DNA of 16,054 bases from Pleurotus ostreatus/Saccharomyces cerevisiae fusant (Eukaryota > Opisthokonta), in assembly GCA_024196135.1 (NCBI GenBank), contig JAMQCK010000772.1, forward strand, positions 1 to 16,054. Direction: 5' to 3'. The notes under the pieces are model-generated. The model searched no databases, was not told the origin of the DNA, and saw only the letters and a list, made by a program, of their open reading frames with translations. Every line of letters begins with the position of its first letter. Position 1 is the first letter of the stretch. The position numbers and the translations under genes are program-made. Of this stretch, positions 10,769 through 16,054 are shown piece after piece.

Positions 10769-12129
10769 GTGATCGAGCGCGAAATGAGCGTTTCCCGTTT
10801 GGCTCTTACCATCATGGCGGCCCTCAAGCGCTCCGCGTCCCCTCTACCAGAACTCACCTCTCGACCGAGCGCGTCGAACGCCGCAGTCACATTATACGAG
10901 ATAGCCTCCCCACGACGCTCGAAACGCCTCAAGACGGATGACAAACCCCCAACACGCTATGTCGACTCCGACGAGGAGGACATCGAGGACGCAGTACCGC
11001 AGGTGACGGTACGGCCGGCTGCGCGTAGCAAGGCCTCCTCCTCCAAATCCAAGCCCCCTTCGAAGAAGAAGACCCCAGCCAAGCCGAAGCAACCCCGGAC
11101 GAAGCCCTCAGGCGAACCGCATCCTCCCCCACCACGGTGGAAGGAGACCTACGACGCGATTAAGGAGATGCGCGACGGCATAGTGGCCGTGGTGGACACC
11201 ATGGGGTGTCATATGGCACAGCAAGGGGAGACGGACCCGCGCGCGAGGCGGCTGGTGACCCTTGTCTCCTTGATGTTGTCTTCTCAGACAAAGGACGAGG
11301 TGACGGACGCGGCGATCAAGAAGTTGCGCGCGGCGCTTGGGGGGAGTATCACGCTGGAGAGGTTGCTGAAGGCGGACAAGGAGACTATCGAGGGAGCGAT
11401 AAACAAGGTGGGGTTCTGGCCGAAGAAGACAGGGTTCGTCGTACGCATTTTGTCAGCCGTTCACGCACTCACACTCGGCCTACAGGTATATCATGGAGGC
11501 GGCGAAGAGCTTGAGAGACGACTTCGACGGGGACGTGCCGAAGACCGCGAAGGAGCTTCAGTCCTTGAAGGGCGTCGGCCCGAAGATGGCGTACTTGTGC
11601 CTTCAAGCGGCCTGGGGAATGTACGTCCTCAACCCTTTCGTCCCTATTTGTCCTTGACACCCTGTAGAAATGACGGAATTGGCGTCGACGTCCACGTTCA
11701 TCGAATAACAAACCGCTTGAAGTGGCATAACCCGCCCACCAACACGCCAGAGGCGACTAGGTAACGAACAACCTTTCACCGATGCCGTGCGTATATTTGC
11801 TCATCGTATCCGCAGGGCCAACCTCGAATCGTGGCTCCCAAAGGAGCTTTGGGGCGACATCAACCACATGCTCGTCGGCTTTGGTCAAGTAAGCACTCTA
11901 CTCCTCCACTGTCAACCGTCCCGCCTCATCTCTCGCGCAGGAAATCTGCTACCCCGTAAACCCGCGCTGTGACCAATGCACCTTGCGCGACAAGGGCCTC
12001 TGCCCAAGCGCGCAACAGAACGTCAGCCCCACGAAGCGGAAGCCCGCCGCCAAGCGCGTGCTTGGGGGTTATGGCGCGAGCAAGGTAGAGATCGAGCTGG
12101 ACCCCGATGTCGACAAGTCGTTGCTCTAG
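10769..12129 (+). CDS. NTH1: Endonuclease III homologue, DNA glycosylase/AP lyase (384 aa)
   Basis: Five exons: 10769-11433, 11486-11620, 11668-11760, 11816-11888 and 11941-12129; introns of 52, 47, 55 and 52 bp. Base-excision repair enzyme that removes oxidised pyrimidines and nicks the abasic site. Residues about 50-125 are basic and low complexity ([24 protein letters not shown]), likely nuclear targeting. The fold starts at about 130; [20 protein letters not shown] is typical. The helix-hairpin-helix LKGVGPKMA contains the Schiff-base lysine (K255), and [12 protein letters not shown] contains the catalytic aspartate (D274). Four cysteines (325, 332, 335, 343) form the [4Fe-4S] loop as CX6CX2CX7C, two residues longer in the last gap than in E. 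coli Nth. An in-frame ATG at 10814 has a better context (ATCATGG) and would give 369 aa; the two starts could separate mitochondrial and nuclear forms (inference). Confidence 0.93.
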
Positions 12130-12322
12130 GCTACATTTCCACTCCGCTACTCGACACTGGCACTGCTATCCTACAAGCACGCCACCACTACTTTACATCC
12201 GCGCTTATACTACATCTATCGTTACTCTTGTTCTGCTGCTTTGGTCTGTATATGACGGTACTTATCTTCTTGGAACTAGATATGTATACTTACTGCATAA
12301 TATACTCGCTCCCCATCTTCCC
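12130..12322. other. Convergent 3' spacer NTH1 / THI20
   Basis: 193 bp between two converging stops. T-rich and C/T-rich, with short chance frames only; it must hold both polyadenylation sites, but no single signal stands out. Confidence 0.5.
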
Positions 12323-14503
12323 TCAGAACGCTATGTTCACTGCCATATCCCAGAAGCCCTTCTCCAACTGCGTGCATTTCCTCCATACGCCCAGCCATTC
12401 GTCGAAGCGCGCGGGTGAGGGCGGGTCTTGGGCTGCGAGGGTCTCGATAACGTCTGCAAACGCGAGCACGGTCAGGAAGTGGTGAAGCCTCTCAGGGAGT
12501 AAAGTGCCTACCTAACCCAGTCATCACCGCCCCTTGGTAGTTCTCGCCGGAGTAGTCCTCGATCCACTGCAGGTACGGGTTGCCCTCAAGCACGACCCAT
12601 GCATCGGTCGTGGACGAGTGGCGCTTCAGCCAGAGACCGACCTCGCCATACCCGAGGAGGCAGGCGAGAAGGGCCATCGTGAGCTTCATGCTGTCGCCTG
12701 GGGTGGTTGATGAGTGATTGAGCGACAAATGACAACGACGGTGACGGCGACGAAAGGTGCGCAAACGGTGGTACGAGTGAAGATATCATAAAGCGCACAA
12801 CGGAAAACACACCACCCACCTTGCAACCCCGTCTCAATCAAATAACACCCATACGCCGTCGTCGCGGACGCCTCGGGCGTACTCTCCAGATCTTCCTCCG
12901 TGACGCCGAATTTGGCACAGAATGTCTTGTGCGTGTTGATCTCGCGGAGGACGTTAAGGATGGTCTGGACGGCGCGGTCGACGTCGGAGAAGGTGGTGGC
13001 TTTGGCGGCGAGGAGGCTGGCGGGAGGGTTAGGTGTTATGGTTTGAGGTGAGATATAGGAAAGGGGCAGGCGCGAGAGGGAGGGTAGGACGTACGCGTAT
13101 GCGCGGGCGTAGTATTTGAGGTAGTGGTAGTCTTGTCTGGGTGGGAGACGTCAGATGGCGGAGACTACAATGAAAAAGAAAAAGTCGCATAGTACTTGAT
13201 GAAGTGCACGAATTTCTCCTTCGCTAGAGTACCCTTGCCGAGCTCGACAACGAAGGGGTGCTCTACATAGGCCTTCCATGTCGACGAGCTCTGCTGGATT
13301 AGCAAACGGGTGAACGGATGCTGGTTCGAGGGGGTGCGTCTGGATGGTCTTGTCAGCATTTGACGAGAGATCTATTTGAGACTACTCGCCCTGGGATGCA
13401 TGCTGGACGCAGGCCGTGGAGGTGATTGAGGGGGCCGTGACCACCGCCGACCGGATACGCTGCCTGTATGCCGTAGTGCGTGTACTCCGTGGCCAGGCGA
13501 GTCGCTTCCACGACTGATACCATGACTAGATATCCTCATAAGAATGAGAAAGAAAGTAGCTTACGGTCGTGTCCCTGTGCGATGAACGACGCCAGCGCAG
13601 AGCTAAGCGTGCAGCCCGTCCCATGCGTGCTCTGCGAGTCAATCCTCGAGCGATAGAAAACGGTCGCGCCCGCCTTCTGGTACAAAATGTCCACGACCAG
13701 CTCCGTGACCTGCGGCTTGTCGCCCGCGAGCTGCAGAATCTCCATATTCTCGCCGAAGACGCCCTGCGGCACGCGCTTGACCTCAGGATGCGTGGCAGAG
13801 AATTTCGCAATGTCGTCGAGCGTCGCAGTGATATGACCGCCCTTCAGGAGCACGGCTTTCGAGCCGAGCTGTATTAGGGCCTTGGCTGAGGACAACATGT
13901 CGTCGAGACCAGTGATTATCGGCGGATAGCCGCGGCGGGAGAGTAGGAGTTCTGTTTCTTGCTTGTTCGGCGTAATCAAGGTCGCCAGCGGGAAGAGCTC
14001 GTCGACAATCGTGTCAACAGCGTCTTCCTGCAGGAGCGTGTGTCCAGAAGTAGACACGCAGACGGGATCGCAAACCAGGGCCGGCAGCGGCACATCCTTA
14101 TAATGCGCCTTCAGCGCATGCACGACCGCGCGCGCTATCTGCGCATCGCAGAGCATCCCGGTCTTGATGGCTTTGACGTCTATATCGGCGAGGACGGTGC
14201 TGATCTGGCGATGATGCAAGAGGCGTTAGCGTTAGGTTGTGTATGAGCCTACCATGCTGACCTGGCTCTCGACAAAGTCAGTGGGGACGGCATGGACACC
14301 GTTCACGCCCTTGGTATTCTGAGCAGTGAGTGCTGTAATCGCAGAGGTCCCATAGCACCCCAGCGCTGCAATTGTTTTCAAATCGGCCTAAAAGTGGATA
14401 GGTAAGATGACTCGAGTTTTGAAAGGAAGAAGCTTACCTGTATGCCAGCACCACCTCCAGAGTCAGAACCGGCTATAGTGAGTACTCCTGGGTGCGAGGC
14501 CAT
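12323..14503 (-). CDS. THI20: Bifunctional HMP/HMP-P kinase and TenA-type thiaminase, THI20-like (554 aa)
   Basis: Nine exons: 14503-14438, 14387-14253, 14204-13565, 13513-13390, 13339-13196, 13136-13095, 13016-12820, 12697-12512 and 12453-12323; all junctions keep frame. Residues 1 to about 285 are a ThiD domain (ribokinase fold) that phosphorylates hydroxymethylpyrimidine: TIAGSDSGGGAGIQADLKT at about 9-27, then LITPNKQETELLL and STHGTGCTLSSALA with Cys265 in the phosphate-binding loop. Residues about 325-554 are a TenA/Thi-4 domain, which hydrolyses thiamine breakdown products: FVHFIKQDYHYLKYYARAYA, MALLACLLGYGEVG with the presumed nucleophile Cys462, and WIEDYSGENYQ with Glu501. The domain order and total length match yeast Thi20 (about 550 aa). 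Cytosolic thiamine salvage and synthesis. Intron 13340-13389 has a GC donor (GG|GCGAGT); no GT alternative keeps the TenA frame. The upstream frame is open only from a GTG, so ATG 14503 is the start. Confidence 0.94.
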
Positions 14504-14777
14504 GTTCGGTATGGTAGCGGGAAGCAAGTTGTAGCCCGGCGTCACTGTGACGGCGTGACTGGTTGAAGTTTGAGTCACGGTTCGGATCTAGACGAGTCTT
14601 GACCGTCCCTCCTATTCCAGGAGGCGATCTACCAGATGGTCTTTGCTTTTTGGAAGGGCTACAAAGAGCGATGTTGATTGATATGACTATGCTAGATATG
14701 AAGAATGCGCTACAAATACAGTGAGGATGGATATGCATTTTCGTGAAGGGGCGTAGAGGACTCGTCGGCAGGTCAGG
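14504..14777. other. THI20 upstream region / DUF6593 gene 3' flank
   Basis: 274 bp on the 5' side of the thiamine gene. Thiamine genes in fungi are often repressed by thiamine, in some cases by a TPP riboswitch; I looked for a CTGAGA...ACCC type core on the minus strand here and saw none. Confidence 0.45.
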
Positions 14778-15446
14778 CTATTCTAACCCATCATCCTGCA
14801 GGCTCCGAAGGACGTTCAGTCGGTCGTGTCGAACCTTGTGGATGTACAGGAAGGTGATGAAGATAATGTCCGCCATGCCTTCGCCGGGCGGAAATATGTC
14901 GAGGTATGCTGGCCTGTGCTTGATGAAAGGAACCTTGTGACGCTCCTTGTAGTATTTTGCTATGATCGTCTGCTTCTCGTCGACGCGCACGAGCTACGGG
15001 CTTGTTAGAGGGAGCTTAAATCAACGTCTAATGGACTTGCCTGAGGATGTAATGTGCCGAGAACCCATTTGTACTCATAGCCATCGGGGCCAGTAAATGA
15101 AAGGCTTCTATGAAGATACGTCACTCATTAATGGGCGACAACGAATTCAAAGTGGGGGCGATGCGTACCTCCCATACAGCCCTGTTCTGCGGAAGAAATT
15201 GGCGGCGTTTATAGATTGCTCTCCAATTGATAGTGTTGTAAGATCCCGCCGCCAATGGATTTGCGCCAATGCATCGTATTCACGCTGTGCGGGGTACGGC
15301 GAGGGGTGCTCTTTCGCACGGCTGATATCCCACCGCCGCCCCTTCGCAAGCGTGAAGGGCGTACGCACTTTGTAGAGCGTATGCCCCTCGGGGTCGGAGT
15401 AGACGGTGTGCAGCGACGAACGCCGGGTCATGTAGAGTCGCATCAT
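14778..15446 (-). CDS. DUF6593-type small protein (186 aa)
   Basis: Three exons: 15446-15169, 15107-15041 and 14993-14778; introns of 61 and 47 bp. The N-terminal part reads RLYMTRRSSLHTVYSDPEGH...LYKVRTPF, then WRRDLTTLSIG, then GPDGYEYKWVLG and VRVDEKQTIIAKYYK: the order of a short beta-rich domain common in Agaricomycetes and listed as DUF6593. A hydrophobic stretch near the end (MADIIFITFLYI) is also usual in this group. Function is not known. The second intron has a GC donor (CAG|GCAAGT); GT donors nearby put the third exon out of frame. The start is one of two adjacent ATGs (15446, 15443); upstream ATGs in the frame (for example 15491) would lie at or above the TATA element. Confidence 0.72.
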
Positions 15447-15478
15447 GACAGGTGGGCGCACGGTCGACGCCAAATGCG

Positions 15479-15486
15479 TTTTTATA
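15479..15486 (-). promoter_or_regulatory. TATA-like element of the DUF6593 gene
   Basis: The minus strand reads GCGTATAAAAACGC, with TATAAAAA ending 33 bases before the first ATG at 15446. With usual spacing, transcription would start almost at the ATG, giving a very short leader or favouring the second ATG at 15443. Confidence 0.45.
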
Positions 15487-15593
15487 CGCATACCGGGGTG
15501 GTGCAATAGCAATGCCCAGTGCGCTGGTCGAGACTGGAGCCGAATGCTGCGAGCGGTCAGTCAGCTCGCCGCGGTTAACTACAGCGGGGGGCG

Positions 15594-15627
15594 GGTGCTA
15601 AACCGAGAGCAGGTGCTAAACCAGAAC
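15594..15627. repeat. 18-bp direct repeat GGTGCTAAACC, two copies
   Basis: GGTGCTAAACCGAGA at 15594 and GGTGCTAAACCAGAA at 15612, period 18. On the minus strand this is GGTTTAGCACC twice, upstream of the DUF6593 gene; it could be a factor-binding pair or chance duplication. Confidence 0.6.
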
Positions 15628-15791
15628 AAGGGCAAAAACGGGAACGGGGCAGGTACCGTCGCACGTTCGCCCGAAGATGTAGCGGGTGGGCGAAAACGGC
15701 GAGCCCCCACGACCCCCACCGGACGCTAAGCAAGCGAAGGCACGCGACGCGGGGTCGGAGGCCAGAAGCTGATTCGTCGCGCGAAGGCCCC

Positions 15792-15858
15792 GAGGGCCTG
15801 AGGGCCTGACCCACCGGTTGGAGGGCCTGACCAACGGGCTGAGGACCTGCCCAGCGCG
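15792..15858. repeat. Degenerate 20-21 bp tandem repeat
   Basis: GAGGGCCTGA-type units begin at 15800, 15821 and 15841 (GAGGACCTGC in the last), with a partial unit at 15792. The unit is roughly GAGGGCCTGACCNACGGNT. The period changes between 21 and 20, so it is not coding. Confidence 0.65.
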
Positions 15859-16011
15859 GACCTCATGGCTGCGGGTACAGAGATGACATGGAGCAGATCT
15901 GGAGTGAGCCGACAAGATGAGCTCGTGGTCGAGCGCGGAAGACCCGGCCCTCGGGACCGGCCCAGGCGCGGACGCACGTGACTGACGGTTCAACTTGCGT
16001 TACGCCCCAAA

Positions 16012-16034
16012 TACAGGACAAATGCAGGACAATG
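16012..16034. repeat. 11-bp direct repeat, two copies
   Basis: TACAGGACAAA followed by TGCAGGACAAT, period 11, at the right edge of the window. Short enough to be chance, but it is the third such repeat within 450 bp. Confidence 0.45.
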
Positions 16035-16054
16035 GACGCCGGTCCGCTGCCTAC

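Larger units (their letters stand above)
15447..16054. other. GC-rich non-coding right end with short repeats
   Basis: 608 bp upstream of the DUF6593 gene. The longest minus-strand open frames (up to 125 codons) are R/S/P/A-rich, overlap one another in different frames and cross tandem repeats, so I do not call them. The region holds a TATA-like element and three sets of short direct repeats, listed separately. It may be promoter plus an edge of a dispersed repeat. Confidence 0.5.

Noticed and set aside
12454..12511. CTGAGA in the last THI20 intron as part of a TPP riboswitch
   Set aside because: Only the six-base string is present; the ACCC partner and the second arm are not seen, and the last intron is not where fungal TPP riboswitches are known.
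15616..15993. Minus-strand frame of 125 codons at the right end
   Set aside because: Low complexity, overlaps two other frames of similar quality and runs through a tandem repeat whose period is not a multiple of three throughout.

Overview
The window looks like nuclear DNA of a filamentous basidiomycete, most likely an Agaricomycete (polypore-like). I infer this from the dense packing of multi-exon genes, the very short introns (most 46-63 bp, GT...AG), the fairly GC-rich coding sequence, and the families present: tandem F-box genes with a CX2C...CX2C segment, a GT90/CAP10 glycosyltransferase, a DUF6593-type small protein, and a fused ThiD-TenA enzyme. No bacterial, viral, rRNA or tRNA features were seen. 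All gene models were spliced by hand and checked for frame at every junction.

Left part (1-4773): three F-box genes lie in tandem on the + strand (227, 272 and 290 aa as spliced). Each has six exons with the same intron phases, and internal exons 2 and 4 are exactly 77 and 143 nt in all three. A truncated F-box 3' relic follows the second gene. Between the genes are two decayed minus-strand fragments matching the 3' end of the GT90 gene that lies intact at 4774-6997. Both break off at the same internal point and run into the same flanking sequence, so the cluster grew by repeated duplication of one unit: F-box gene plus convergent GT90 tail.

Middle part (4774-10083, all minus strand): a complete GT90 Golgi-type glycosyltransferase (638 aa, N-terminal membrane anchor), a mitochondrial tryptophanyl-tRNA synthetase (389 aa, KMSKS present), and a short-chain dehydrogenase/reductase whose catalytic tyrosine and other motifs are altered and whose 3' end is unresolved.

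Right part (10084-16054): a 685-bp divergent intergenic region separates the SDR from a + strand endonuclease III (NTH1-like, 384 aa). This gene converges on a minus-strand bifunctional HMP(-P) kinase/TenA thiamine gene (THI20-like, 554 aa, 9 exons), and then a DUF6593-type gene (186 aa, minus). The last two genes each seem to need one GC-AG intron. The right end (15447-16054) is non-coding, GC-rich and holds several short direct repeats. Apart from the F-box/GT90 cluster this is ordinary housekeeping content; I see no operon-like or defence-like system.
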